Shown piece by piece: positions 34,181 to 45,082 of a DNA stretch of 64,000 bases. Origin of the DNA: Protopterus annectens. Lineage: Eukaryota; Chordata; Ceratodontiformes; Protopteridae. The notes below the pieces were generated by a model. It was not told the origin of the DNA. It saw only the letters and a list, made by a program, of their open reading frames with translations, and made no database searches. The stretch is taken from NCBI RefSeq assembly GCF_019279795.1, contig NC_056745.1:1490621503-1490685502 (forward strand). Reading direction: 5' to 3'. The position numbers and the translations under genes are program-made. The first letter of the stretch is position 1. Each line of letters opens with the position of its first letter.

Positions 34181-35264
34181 AGACTTCTAGCATTGAGCAG
34201 CATGACCTTCAGATTGCATTTATTTATATCTGTTATGGTGGTAATTTGGTCTTTGGAACAGCACCTAAAAAGGCACTATATGGATGGCAAGAGCATTAGC
34301 CAGAACCCAGAAACCCAGGGGTGACAGATGCAGCCCATCTCTGGCAAAGCATTGAGGTCTGTCAATCATGTCATCCCAAGCAGACAGATACTGGATTCCC
34401 TTAGAATGACACCAGAAACTTAGCCAATTGTTGAAGTCAATCATTTTTTTGTTTGTACTATGGTATAATTCTAGGTAACGGTAGGATACTGCTCAGGGCT
34501 AGTGTCATATCTGCCTGGGTCACATATTCCGAGAGCTTCATAATGTCTCTTTTCATATAGTCCAGAGAGGGGCATCTCAGGTCATTCATACCCACACGGA
34601 CAATGACTGAGTCATACTTGTACTTGTTGTGGAGTGACTTGAGTGCATGTGTTATGTGTCAGATTTTGGTACCTCATAGACAGCTGATTTTGGTACCTCA
34701 TAGACAGCTGACTGTTACCTTCTCCTTATTCAATCTAGTGAGTGGGACATCTGTGTGCCTCACAATTGAGTCATCTATGATTAGTGTATTGGGCAAGGTG
34801 TTTAGCCTTAGGGGGTTAGGTTGAGGGGCACACTGTGGAGGTGAGCTATGTGTCCTGTGGTTTGTGCTGTATTGTGGTGGTCAAGTGCATTTCTGTCTTG
34901 GAGGTCTCTGCTGTTTGGGTAAATTTCTATAGAAAGCTTCCATGAACGTAGTTGTGTGGTTTGTGTTTTTATGTGAGAGCTATAATAGTGGGTATTCTGG
35001 AGGGCTATGTGTTGCATGCGGTGTGGTGCAGGTGTTGACCTTCTCCTCTTGACCAGCTAGTCCGGTCATGGCTGGAGAGTGGGTGGCTTCCAATTTGGAT
35101 ATATAAGTGCATCCCTCACAATTCTGAGTGTTGGGAGGTAAGAGGAGAGGGTTGTCAGTGTACATAAGGCAGTTGCTACATTGCCTCAGAATGCCCAAGT
35201 GCACCAGGTTAATAGGAGAAAGCACAGGGAACCGCCCTTTAATCATGCCAGGAGGGGTGGTCAT
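34181..35264 (-). pseudogene. CR1-H ORF1: zinc finger plus SGNH esterase
   Basis: The N-terminal part (34980-35264) has a clear Cys4 pattern: LGILRQCSNCLMYTDN ... QNCEGCTYISKLE. The esterase region further down shows DSIVRHTDVPLTRLNKEKV with the nucleophile block reading DDSI instead of GDSI, VSCL, KYKYDSVIVRVGMNDL and a DGLHLSPLGF-like end at about 34300-34340. A 24-bp duplication (GATTTTGGTACCTCATAGAC) at about 34663-34707 interrupts the frame. Such PHD-esterase ORF1 proteins are described for CR1-clade LINEs. Pseudogene. Confidence 0.8.
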
Positions 35265-36461
35265 AACTACTAAGTACTGGAGCTATTTTCATGAAGAATG
35301 ACTAGTGCTGATGGTACTTAAGTGTGCTACAATAATTGCTATAAAAACCTGTTGAAGTGCAAAGTGATTAGGCTATTTGAAGTGCAAGAGAGAAATAACT
35401 AGCAAGATCTAAGGAAAAAACTGAAGAGCAGACTTTCTGGTACCAGTAATAGTTTACCTCAGCTCGGCGCCACTGCATGGAGCTTAAACAAGCGCAAACC
35501 CATACAAATGTGGCCTTTTAAATCACAAAGTTGAAAGGGATGGAAAAACTGCCCAAACAGCCAATAAACTACAATTTCTGGGCCAGAAACCACTCCTCTT
35601 ATGGTAGATAGGCTACCTAGTGCTTACCACTCCCACTGATAAGTTAGAAGGCTTCCCTCCAATACAGAAAGGCTTGGGGGGGCTCCAAAGCTTACAAACA
35701 GTCCTGGATACAGCAAATCTGTATCTGGACTAGACTAGTTACAGGAAAGGCAGGAAACAAGCACAAATACAGGCTTTTAAACCAGAAAGTTGAAAGGGAT
35801 GGCAAAACTGCCCAAACGGCTAATAAATTACAATTTCTGAGCCAGAAACCACTCTTCTTGTGGTAGATAGGCTACCTAGTGCTTACCACTCCCACTGATA
35901 AGCTAGAAGACTTCACTCCAACACAGAAAGGCTTGGGGGGCTCAGAAGCTTGCAAACAGTTTTGGATACAGCAAATCTGTATCTTCTGTATCTGGACTAG
36001 GCTAGTTACAGAAAAGGCAGGAAACAAGCTTAGAACTTTTTTTTTACAGAAAAGCAGCTAAACAGCAGTAAAAACAATTCAAATGCAGTGCAAGCTAGCA
36101 CACTTGAATGTGTAGCAATATTAAAGCAAATACAGTTTAAATAAATGCAAGTAAATTAAAAAAAATGACTAAAAACTAGTACAGGAAGCAGTAAAGTAGG
36201 AAAAAATCAAGATGGAGGCACTTAGATTATCAGAAAACAATGCCAGCAAATATATAAATAATTCAGTCAAGCAAAAATTAAGACAGTGCAGAACTGTGAA
36301 CTGTTAAAAAGTGCCAGAAATATAATTATCAGTTCTATATTTCCAGATTGTTTGAGAAGCACACTCAGTCAGAACACAAGAAGATTCTAGCAATGGCAGA
36401 TTCTAGCAAAGTGTTTTTTTAGTAAAGGGGAAAGGGAGAAAGGAGGAACAGAAGATAATTC
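35265..36461 (-). promoter_or_regulatory. CR1-H 5' UTR/promoter region with tandem monomers
   Basis: Two successive units of about 260 bp (about 35507-35765 and 35766-36030) share ACTGCCCAAACAGCCAATAA-like and GATAGGCTACCTAGTGCTTA blocks. Upstream is a unique A-rich segment with AAGATGG at about 36210. Similar blocks occur in the 5' region at 5.6-6.4 kb and, on the plus strand, at 59.5-59.8 kb, defining the family's 5' end. Confidence 0.65.
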
Positions 36462-37381
36462 AAGGTTAAGAAACTAAGTGGGTTGGCCTTCTCAAATGTT
36501 CTGTCTCTGTTAGGTAGAATGAGCTAATGACACTAGACTGGGAGGAGTGTCCCAAATCAAATTTACAGTATGGGCAGGCAACTGCAAAGTCACCAAGTAT
36601 AAGAACAAGACACCAATAGGGAGAGAGGGTGGGAAACTATGCTACAGCTACTAGCTACACTATTTTAGGCAGAAAAACACTACAGAAATGTATACCAGAA
36701 GGTACAACCTGAAACAACTTTTAAAAAAGCTCAAAAGAACCAATGAGTGCTGACTCCAAGCCCTAGACCAACCAACCTTTACCAGCCAGCAGCCAATCAA
36801 CAACAGAACTCTCACTAAAGTGAAGAAAGGTTTCTGCTAAGCCAAGATGGCCTGGAACATGTGCTCAGAACAAACACTGCAAACAAACAACCAGGACACA
36901 GATACAGCAAACCTAAACTGAGCTGTGCTACAGCTACTAGCTACACTATTATAGGCAGAAAAACATTACAGAAATGTTTATCACAGCAGAAGAACAGCAG
37001 TGAGACACTAAATGAAAGTTTTAAACAGATAAAGGAGACTCTACAGAATGCTTTTAACTGCAAGCAAATCAGTTATATGATACACTCCCTGGCAGGAAAT
37101 TGGAATATATTGTTGCCCAGGCTATAGTACCTAGTCAGAGTGTACTTAAGTGTGTTTAATGTCATCTCTATGAACTGCAACTTGCAAATTCATTATCTAT
37201 TGTCAACATTCTTTTTTAGCTTGTTATAGTGTCTAAATGTTTGCACTACATATGTATGTATAGGTCTACACTGTATGAGCTGAAACTGAATTTTTACTTA
37301 TTTAATATGTCGTGCTTCTGTATTAGGTTTTGTAATAACTCTATTTAACTGTAACCTTATTATGCCAATGTGGAGCTTTTC
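36462..37381. repeat. 920-bp direct repeat, left copy
   Basis: Identical by eye to 38683-39602 over 920 bp (constant offset 2221). It contains AAGATGGCCTGG (36845), an 88-codon frame without recognised domain (36861-37127), and ends in the first bases (GTGGAGCTTTTC) of a LINE/SINE 3' tail family that continues only after the right copy. Confidence 0.93.
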
Positions 37382-38682
37382 CACTAATAACTCCACGAGA
37401 TAGGCTGGGTGCTCAAGGAACTGCACAGTTACAAAAAGATATGTCCAACAGCTTTATTCGAATTCACTATACAAACATAAGCACGGACTGTGCTTTGTGA
37501 ATACACGAAAAATGAAACACACAAGGTCCACAAGGTTGAGCGCTTTCATCTGCGAAGCAGATTTCATCAGAACCCAGAAGCTCATGATCACAGTTCTTAA
37601 AAGTCCAATTAGGCACCAAAATGATGAATGAGCTGATTGAATTCACATGAATTCACTCGAGTATTACGTCCTTGCAGGGCTTTGTGCCTCAAAACATACA
37701 TATATACTATGCACAAAATGTGTAACCATTGTAATATAGTGATGGACAATTATTAAAAACGAAATATAACTAGTTGCTGTAAACTTGTAATAATGATAAT
37801 AATTACTATAAACTTGTTACTTAATAATAAAGCATAAATGAAAATTAATACAACTACTTGTCGAAATAATCATCAGATATGTCATGTATATCTAATTCAA
37901 AAAAATAAGCGTAAAAAATAAACGTTAAAAATATGTATAAATGTAATAATTATACATGTGTTAGGTAATATAATTAATATAATTAAAATAAGAGATGAGA
38001 AATAGGATATCTACGGATGTTGTATATAAAATGAGTCCTGTGGTATCCTAATTTCTAGTAAATATCTTGATATCATATAAAATACATACAATAAAGTACT
38101 TAATGTAAGGTACATGCTTGCGTAAAAGGAAAAAATGTCCTAAAAAATGTCCTAAAATATCCTAAAAATACCCACCAGACTTTAAAGCCTAGAATAGATG
38201 CCCCCTTCAAAGATAGTTCTGTGCATATGTCGAAAATTTCTAACACAGAGGTACAAAAAATATATCAAGTGTTGATATAAACAACATCGTCAAGGGATAT
38301 AACATAGTAAATAAATGGATGTATATCTCAAAATCTTCTCTACTATAAGACAAGTCAATTTGAGTCAATAATGGATAAAAATTAGAATAACCAATAAAAG
38401 AATGAAAGAATTAATAATTAATAATATGTGAATGAAGGGTGGGAGAATGTGATGTAAATATAAAATATCTATAATGAACTGTGTTAACTATCAAGAATAA
38501 GGAACTATATTAACTGTCAAGGGTAAGGAAAGGCTTTATACTTATGTGGTCATTAAGGCCAGGTTTAGTTGTTGCGTCACAAATCATTTGCCATTTACTT
38601 TCTAGGAGGGATAAATGACCTTTCCAATTTCCCCATACTGATGTTGTATCAATGTGGTCAATGATGCTAAACAAAAAGGAAA
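37382..38682 (-). mobile_element. 5'-truncated Penelope-like element
   Basis: A 1.3-kb insertion between the two 920-bp repeats. On the minus strand, 38560-38680 encodes LLESKWQMICDATTKPGLND, resembling the end of PLE proteins after the GIY-YIG domain (ExxWI...PxGLN). Then follows about 0.95 kb of AT-rich 3' sequence and, near the element's 3' end (37383-37620), a pseudo-LTR-type segment with a hammerhead ribozyme motif. The RT and most of the nuclease are absent (5' truncation). Identification is mainly from the ribozyme and the C-terminal peptide. Confidence 0.6.
37533..37575 (-). ncRNA. Hammerhead ribozyme motif of the Penelope-like element
   Basis: On the minus strand: GGGTT (stem I 5' side, 37571-37575), CTGATGA (37564-37570), an extra A, stem II ATCTGC-TTC-GCAGAT (six pairs, three-base loop), GAAA (37544-37547), then GCGC-TC and AACC. 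All core bases are present. Stem III is minimal (A-U, G-C, C-G from the GCGC), cleavage would fall after the C at 37538, and AACC pairs with GGTT for stem I. PLEs are known to carry type-I hammerheads with a very short stem III that act best as dimers. No other hammerhead in the window is this complete. Confidence 0.8.
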
Positions 38683-39602
38683 AAGGTTAAGAAACTAAGT
38701 GGGTTGGCCTTCTCAAATGTTCTGTCTCTGTTAGGTAGAATGAGCTAATGACACTAGACTGGGAGGAGTGTCCCAAATCAAATTTACAGTATGGGCAGGC
38801 AACTGCAAAGTCACCAAGTATAAGAACAAGACACCAATAGGGAGAGAGGGTGGGAAACTATGCTACAGCTACTAGCTACACTATTTTAGGCAGAAAAACA
38901 CTACAGAAATGTATACCAGAAGGTACAACCTGAAACAACTTTTAAAAAAGCTCAAAAGAACCAATGAGTGCTGACTCCAAGCCCTAGACCAACCAACCTT
39001 TACCAGCCAGCAGCCAATCAACAACAGAACTCTCACTAAAGTGAAGAAAGGTTTCTGCTAAGCCAAGATGGCCTGGAACATGTGCTCAGAACAAACACTG
39101 CAAACAAACAACCAGGACACAGATACAGCAAACCTAAACTGAGCTGTGCTACAGCTACTAGCTACACTATTATAGGCAGAAAAACATTACAGAAATGTTT
39201 ATCACAGCAGAAGAACAGCAGTGAGACACTAAATGAAAGTTTTAAACAGATAAAGGAGACTCTACAGAATGCTTTTAACTGCAAGCAAATCAGTTATATG
39301 ATACACTCCCTGGCAGGAAATTGGAATATATTGTTGCCCAGGCTATAGTACCTAGTCAGAGTGTACTTAAGTGTGTTTAATGTCATCTCTATGAACTGCA
39401 ACTTGCAAATTCATTATCTATTGTCAACATTCTTTTTTAGCTTGTTATAGTGTCTAAATGTTTGCACTACATATGTATGTATAGGTCTACACTGTATGAG
39501 CTGAAACTGAATTTTTACTTATTTAATATGTCGTGCTTCTGTATTAGGTTTTGTAATAACTCTATTTAACTGTAACCTTATTATGCCAATGTGGAGCTTT
39601 TC
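38683..39602. repeat. 920-bp direct repeat, right copy
   Basis: Partner of 36462-37381 with no difference noticed by eye. On the right it continues without a break into TCAATGGGCCTCTCC, the expected continuation of the 3' tail family seen at 40209 and 47640. The right copy is therefore in its original context and the left copy is the one separated by the PLE. Confidence 0.93.
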
Positions 39603-39685
39603 TCAATGGGCCTCTCCTAAAAATCAGATATTATCCCAGTCAGACATTCCAGTAAACAAATGTCAAATAAAAAAATACTCTCCTT
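39590..39685 (+). mobile_element. Non-LTR 3' tail, GGAGCTTTTCTC family (copy 1)
   Basis: GTGGAGCTTTTCTCAATGGG then CCAGTAAACAAATGTCAAAT and an A-rich tail. The same ordered blocks recur at 40205-40330 and 47634-47720, each ending in ACAAATGTAMATAAATAAAT-type repeats. This is the 3' end of one LINE or SINE family whose clade I cannot name. Confidence 0.6.
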
Positions 39686-40204
39686 TCCTCTCCTCTCTTC
39701 CCCTCCTCTCCTCCCCCTGTCACCCTGCCTCCAACAGTCAGATCATTACAACCTCTGCAGGCACTGCCTCTCCCTGCTTTCCCTCCCCCCCTACCCTATT
39801 CAATCCCTCAGTTCCTCTTCTAAAGTTCTTAAACTCCAAATACATCACCAGCTACCTACGCCTACCTATGTTTCACTGCCACAACTACATTCTATCTCTC
39901 TCCTTTCATTTTCTGCTGATATTTCCTTCAAGCCTTCCAGCTCACACCACCATCTGGTAATGTCTGGTATATATCTGTTAGTGTACTTAGCAATGATTGA
40001 TAACTCTATCAGATTATAAGGTGTAATTGTTTTGTACTTATCATTACCTAATATACTTATTAACATATTAATAACCCTGATCATTCTATGTCATATGTAT
40101 ATGATGTTGCTACTAAATGTATTGATTACTATTGTATGTATCACAATATGTTCTTCATACAACCTTGCCGTTCATGTTTACGATGGATATTACTTTTATT
40201 GCTT
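39686..40204. other. Pyrimidine-rich then AT-rich sequence, no gene
   Basis: 39680-39950 is strongly CT-rich on the plus strand, giving long low-complexity Ser/Leu/Pro frames; the rest is AT-rich and may be the 3' UTR of the following LINE tail. Confidence 0.45.
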
Positions 40205-40330
40205 TGTGTGGAGCTTTTCTCCCCGGGCCTCCACTGGAAATGGACCTGTGTCCATTTGGAATTTCCCAGTTAACAAATGTACATAAATAAATAAATAAAA
40301 ATTAAATAAATAAAATAAAAAATAAATAAT
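40205..40330 (+). mobile_element. Non-LTR 3' tail, GGAGCTTTTCTC family (copy 2)
   Basis: GTGGAGCTTTTCTCCCCGGG, CTCCACTGGAAATGGAC, CAGTTAACAAATGTACATAA followed by (AAAT)n-type repeats to about 40330. Confidence 0.65.
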
Positions 40331-41062
40331 AGAAGATACAAATAACCAAATTAGATTACATAATTCTATTATAATTCATTATTTACTCGGCTACTGGGAG
40401 TCAGATATTTCTCTTCTTAAAACATACTGAGCTTTGTTTTTTTGTTTAATTTCTAACATCAGATATCAAGCAATTCCTTTTAATTTGACATCTAATATCA
40501 CATTTCAAAGCTTCAGATATAGATCGGTATACAGGCATTCGGCTACTGGACTAACAATAATTAATTTCTGACCTCTGTCAATTGTTCTAACATTCTTAAT
40601 TTCCATAGAGGTCTTATCTGTATAAATGCTATTAAAGATACATCTTAAACAATAAATCACTTCTCCACTTGGGTACCAAAGTCTTTTGTCAGACTAAAAT
40701 ACCAATTTATCATTTATGGTTGTGTTCAGATTGGGAGGTGGGCATTATTAAACTCTTGAGAAAGATGGCATGAACTTTAAAGTGTGCCCACTAAAAGGTG
40801 CGTATGGCTAGATATTGTATTGTCCATATGACTGCTTGCCTAGTGTTGTTAATATGTTCCTAATAAACAGTTGCAATACCCCACCCATACACATAAAAAT
40901 AACAAGATTAACAAGAAAAGTCCCGCTGTCATCTTCATCCAATAAATCTGTCTCAAATGGTGATAAAATATTTACCAACCTGTCTCTTTTTTATTTTGTC
41001 TAGCTTGTTTGCTTTATTAAAATGTTGCTGTGTTGAGAAGTCCATTATGCATTTTTGTGATT
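40331..41062. other. AT-rich sequence, no gene seen
   Basis: No recognisable coding, RNA or repeat structure before the satellite begins. Confidence 0.4.
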
Positions 41063-42190
41063 AAACAGTTCTGTGATGTTACTCCACCTTGTACTGTATG
41101 CGTTGCAGATCTGATTAAACAGTTCTGTGATGTTACTCCACATTGTACTGTATGTGTTGCAGATCTGATTAAACAGTTCTGTGATGTTACTCCACCTTGT
41201 ACTGTATGCGTTGCAGATCTGATTAAACAGTTCTGTGATGTTACTCCACCTTGTACTGTATGCTGCAGATCTGATTAAACAGTTCTGTGATGTTACTCCA
41301 CCTTGTACTGTATGCGTTGCAGATCTGATTAAACAGTTCTGTGATGTTACTCCACCTTGTACTGTATGCGTTGCAGATCTGATTAAACAGTTCTGTGATG
41401 TTACTCCACCTTGTACTGTATGCGTTGCAGATCTGATTAAACAGTTCTGTGATGTTACTCCACATTGTACTGTATGCGTTGCAGATCTGATTAAACAGTT
41501 CTGTGATGTTACTCCACCTTGTACTGTATGCGTTGCAGATCTGATTAAACAGTTCTGTGATGTTACTCCACATTGTACTGTATGCGTTGCAGATCTGATT
41601 AAACAGTTCTGTGATGTTACTCCACATTGTACTGTATGCGTTGCAGATCTGATTAAACAGTTCTGTGATGTTACTCCACCTTGTACTGTATGCGTTGCAG
41701 ATCTGATTAAACAGTTCTGTGATGTTACTCCACCTTGTACTGTATGCGTTGCAGATCTGATTAAACAGTTTTGTGGTGTTACTCCACGTTGTACTGTATG
41801 CGTTGCAGATCTGATTAAACAGTTCTGTGATGATATTCCACATTGTACTGTATGCGTTGCAGATCTGATTAAACAGTTCTGCGATGTTACTCCACATTGT
41901 ACTGTATGCGTTGCAGATCTGATTAAACAGTTCTGTGATGTTACTCCACCTTGTACGGTATGCATTGCAGATCTGATTAAACAGTTCTGTGATGTTACTC
42001 CACATTGTACTGTATGCGTTGCAGATCTGATTAAATAGTTCTGTGATGTTACTCCACATTGTACTGTATGCGTTGCAGATCTGATTAAACAGTTCTGTGA
42101 TGTTACTCCACCTTGTACTGTATGCGTTGCAGATCTGATTAAACAGTTCTGTGATGTTACTCCACCTTGTACTGTATGCATTGCCGATCT
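41063..42190. repeat. 54-bp satellite, about 21 copies
   Basis: The unit AGTTCTGTGATGTTACTCCA ... GTTGCAGATCTGATTAAAC repeats every 54 bp, with one unit lacking 3 bp (GCGTT to GC near 41263). The main polymorphism is CCACCTT versus CCACATT; single units carry TTTTGTGG, GATATT or GCGATG changes. Because 54 is divisible by three, long frames are open on both strands (for example minus 41045-42268, 407 codons, an 18-residue repeat). No evidence of expression was found. Confidence 0.96.
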
Positions 42191-42464
42191 TCCTATTTTC
42201 TTTTTAATATTATGTAACAAGCTTGTAGTTGAAAAAGAACCTTTGTCATTCAGTCCACTTGCATGCAAATAAAAAAAAACTAATAAGAAAATAAATACCC
42301 AAAAAAATAGGCTTGGATTATTCCTAACCTGAGCTAAATCAGTACCTTAATCACACATTAAAAACAGTAGCACTCTATACGATAAGCAGATGTCTCATAA
42401 TATATCCCCTATTGTATTTGCATAGAGGTCATATCATACGTTACACACACACTCAAGTCATTGC
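42191..42464. other. No feature seen
   Basis: AT-rich sequence between the satellite and the CR1 fragment; an A-run at 42270-42310 is the only notable element. Confidence 0.4.
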
Positions 42465-42581
42465 ATTGCAGGTACCAGTATGATTCAGGCATAGTCCATG
42501 TGGGTGCAAATGATCTAAGACGTACCTTCCTAGACTGTAGGAAGATGATACGGAGCTCCCGGACTATGAGTAAAAACTAGT

Positions 42582-43565
42582 ATGTGCCCAGCACTGAGCA
42601 GCATTCACCTTCACCAAGGATGATGCCACAATGTGCCCAACACTGAGCAGCATTCACCTTCACCAAGGATGATGCCTCAATGTGCCCAGCACTGAGCAGC
42701 ATTCACCTTCACCAAGGATGATGCCACAATGTGCCAAGCACTGAGCAGCATTCACCTTCACCAAGGATGATGCCACAATGTGCCCAGCACTGAGCAGCAT
42801 TCACCTTCACCAGGGATGATGCCACAATGTGCTCAGCACTGAGCAGCATTCACCTTCACCAAGGATGATGCCACAATGTGCCCAGCACTGAGCAGCATTC
42901 ACCTTCACCAAGGATGATGCCACAATGTGCCCAGCACTGAACAGCATTCACCTTCACCAAGGATGATACCACAATGTGCCCAGCACTGAACAGTATTCAC
43001 CTTCACCAAGGATGATGCCACAATGTGCCCAGCACTGAGCAGCATTCACGTTCAAGGATGATGCCACAATGTGCCCAGCACTGAGCAGCATTCACCTTCA
43101 CCAAGGATGATGCCACAATGTGCCCAGCGCTGAGCAGCATTCACGTTCACAAAGGATGATGGCAGAATGTGCCCAGCGCTGAGCAGCATTCACTTTCACC
43201 AAGGATGATGCCACAATGTTCCCAGCACTGAGCAGCATTCACCTTCACCAAGGATGATGCCACAATGTTCTCAGCACTGAGCAGCATTCACCTTCACCAA
43301 GGATGGTGCCACAATGTGCCCAGCACTGAGCAGCATTCACCTTCACCAAGGATGATGCCACAATGTGCCCAGCACTGAGCAGCATTCAACTTCACCAAGG
43401 ATGATGCCACAATGTGCCCAGCGCTGAGCAGCATTCACCTTCACCAAGGATGATGCCACAATGTGCCCAGCACTGAGCAGCATTCACCTTCACCAAGGAT
43501 GATGCCACAATGTACCCAGTGCTGAGCAGCATTCACCTTCACCAAGGATGATACCACAATATGAA
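42582..43565 (+). repeat. 49-bp minisatellite derived from CR1 ORF1, about 20 copies
   Basis: The unit ATGTGCCCAGCACTGAGCAG ... CACCAAGGATGATGCCACA repeats with 49-bp period. In other CR1 copies the same segment occurs once and encodes LALSSILPSPRMMPQ of the esterase, so the array arose by local amplification. A period not divisible by three means the expansion destroyed the frame. Confidence 0.93.
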
Positions 43566-44805
43566 CAGAAGGTGATTGACTTTAATAATTGGCTTAGTTT
43601 CTAGTGTCATTCTAGGGGGGATACGGTGTTTGTCAGCATAGGAGAACATGATTAGCAAACCATATTTCTTTGCCAACGTCTGTATCTGTCTCCTCTAGGC
43701 TTTCAAATGTTTGCTAAAACATTACCCTCCCTCATAGAACCTTCATAGAATCTTTTTTTAGGCAATGCCAGATTGACTAAACTTCCAACACAGCAAAATC
43801 TGCTCAAGGAAATCTAAAGGTGTTACTGGTCAGTGCTAGGAGTCTAAACAAGAAGCTCCAGTCCCTCTGAGCTCTCCTCGCCCTAGAGAATGCAGGTATG
43901 GTTTAAAGCTGCAGAGAGTATCCCAACATTGCAAGGCTTCAGTGCCTCCCATATATTTAGACAGCAAATGCACAGGCCAGTTCCAAAGGTGACGTAAACA
44001 TTCAGATTACCATGGCAGAGTACTGTACTATATCCTGGTAAGCTACAAGCTGCCCTCATTGTCCCATGAAACCCATAGCTGATACTTAGACTTATTGGAG
44101 ACACTTGCCTAATACAACCTGTCAACCCCCCCCCCCCATGTCCTCTCTGGTAAGGTCAGACCACAAAGCAGTCTCCTAAAAATAAAAATCAATTTTGTAA
44201 CCTCAGTAGATACTGTCACATTTAGGGACTACTCCTAGGTAAATTACCTTTTATTAGTTGATAACATCAAAATTTCAAGCCTCTCCAAAACCAGACAACA
44301 CAGCAGCCTATGTGGAATTATTCATAGAGGCTGTGTATAACCATGTCAGTGACTGCATAGATAAGGTTGCGCCTACCAGAAGTACGCTCAAAACTAACTT
44401 AAAAAAAAAACAACTTGGTGGAATACAAAAGTAAACAGGTTGTACAATGTAAGAAAGAAGTTATAGCTAAAATTAGAAAATGTAACACAAAAAAATGATA
44501 AAAACTCTTTCATCAAATTGACTAGACAACTAAGAGGACTAATTAAGTCCAACAAAGAAAATTTTGAGGTTAAAATAGTGTCCCAGTCCAAGGACAGCCA
44601 TAAGGCCTTCTTCTGCTATGTCCAAAACCTCAAAGGCTGCACACAACAGTGTGCCAAACTACTGGTAAATGAAGGCACATTTACATGACTGGAGTATAGC
44701 GAATCTTCTGGCTGACAGATTAAGCTCCAACTTTATCTCTCTCACCCTCAGCCACCCCCAGGAAATACCATGTAACATAATCCATTCAACTATCAGTAGG
44801 GCACA

Positions 44806-45082
44806 GGGTTTTAAGCAGGTGTCAGAAAAGTTATGACAGGGATAACTGGTTTGTGGCAGCCAAGCGTTCGTAGCAATGTTGCTTTTTGATCCTTCAATGT
44901 CTGCTGTTCCTATCACTGTATAGCAGAATTTACCAAACTTTGAATTGTTCACCCACTAACAGGGAACGTGAGCTGGGATTAGACCGTCATGACACAGGTT
45001 AGTTTTACCCTACTGATGATGTGTTGTTGCGATAGCAATCCTGCTCAGTATGAGAGGAACTGCAGGTTTAGACATTTGGTGT
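44806..45082 (+). rRNA. Partial, degraded 28S rRNA fragment embedded in CR1
   Basis: From GGGTTTTAAGCAGGTGTCAG to GACATTTGGTG the sequence follows vertebrate 28S rRNA without large gaps. Landmarks are ACAGGGATAACTGG, GGCAGCCAAGCGTTCGTAGC, GCTTTTTGATCCTTC, TTGTTCACCCACTAACAGGG, AACGTGAGCTGGG, TTAGTTTTACCCTACTGATG and AGTATGAGAGGAAC (the sarcin-ricin loop region). It covers part of domain V and the start of domain VI. Numerous C-to-T and G-to-A changes, mainly at former CpGs, and a 3-base deletion near 44818 show a non-functional fragment. It is fused precisely between two CR1 segments. Confidence 0.93.

Larger units (their letters stand above)
31325..36461 (-). mobile_element. CR1 LINE (copy H), nearly full length, minus strand
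   Basis: Complete organisation from the 3' terminal TTCATAGG repeats (31327-31345) through ORF2 (RT, then endonuclease), ORF1 and a monomeric 5' region reaching about 36461. The coding parts have several stops and frameshifts. It is immediately followed by the 920-bp direct repeat at 36462. Confidence 0.9.

Noticed and set aside
36462..39602. LTR retrotransposon with 920-bp LTRs
   Set aside because: Repeat ends lack TG...CA, there is no PBS or PPT, the right repeat continues into a LINE tail, and the interior carries PLE features.
39583..40019. Two overlapping frames of about 120 codons
   Set aside because: CT-rich low-complexity sequence; no domain, and one frame starts within a LINE tail.
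41045..42268. 407-codon minus-strand frame as a repeat-protein gene
   Set aside because: A 54-bp satellite is automatically open in several frames; no start context, non-repeat domain or splice structure supports a gene.
44806..45082. Functional rDNA
   Set aside because: Only a 277-bp degraded piece of 28S without the rest of the unit, embedded in CR1.
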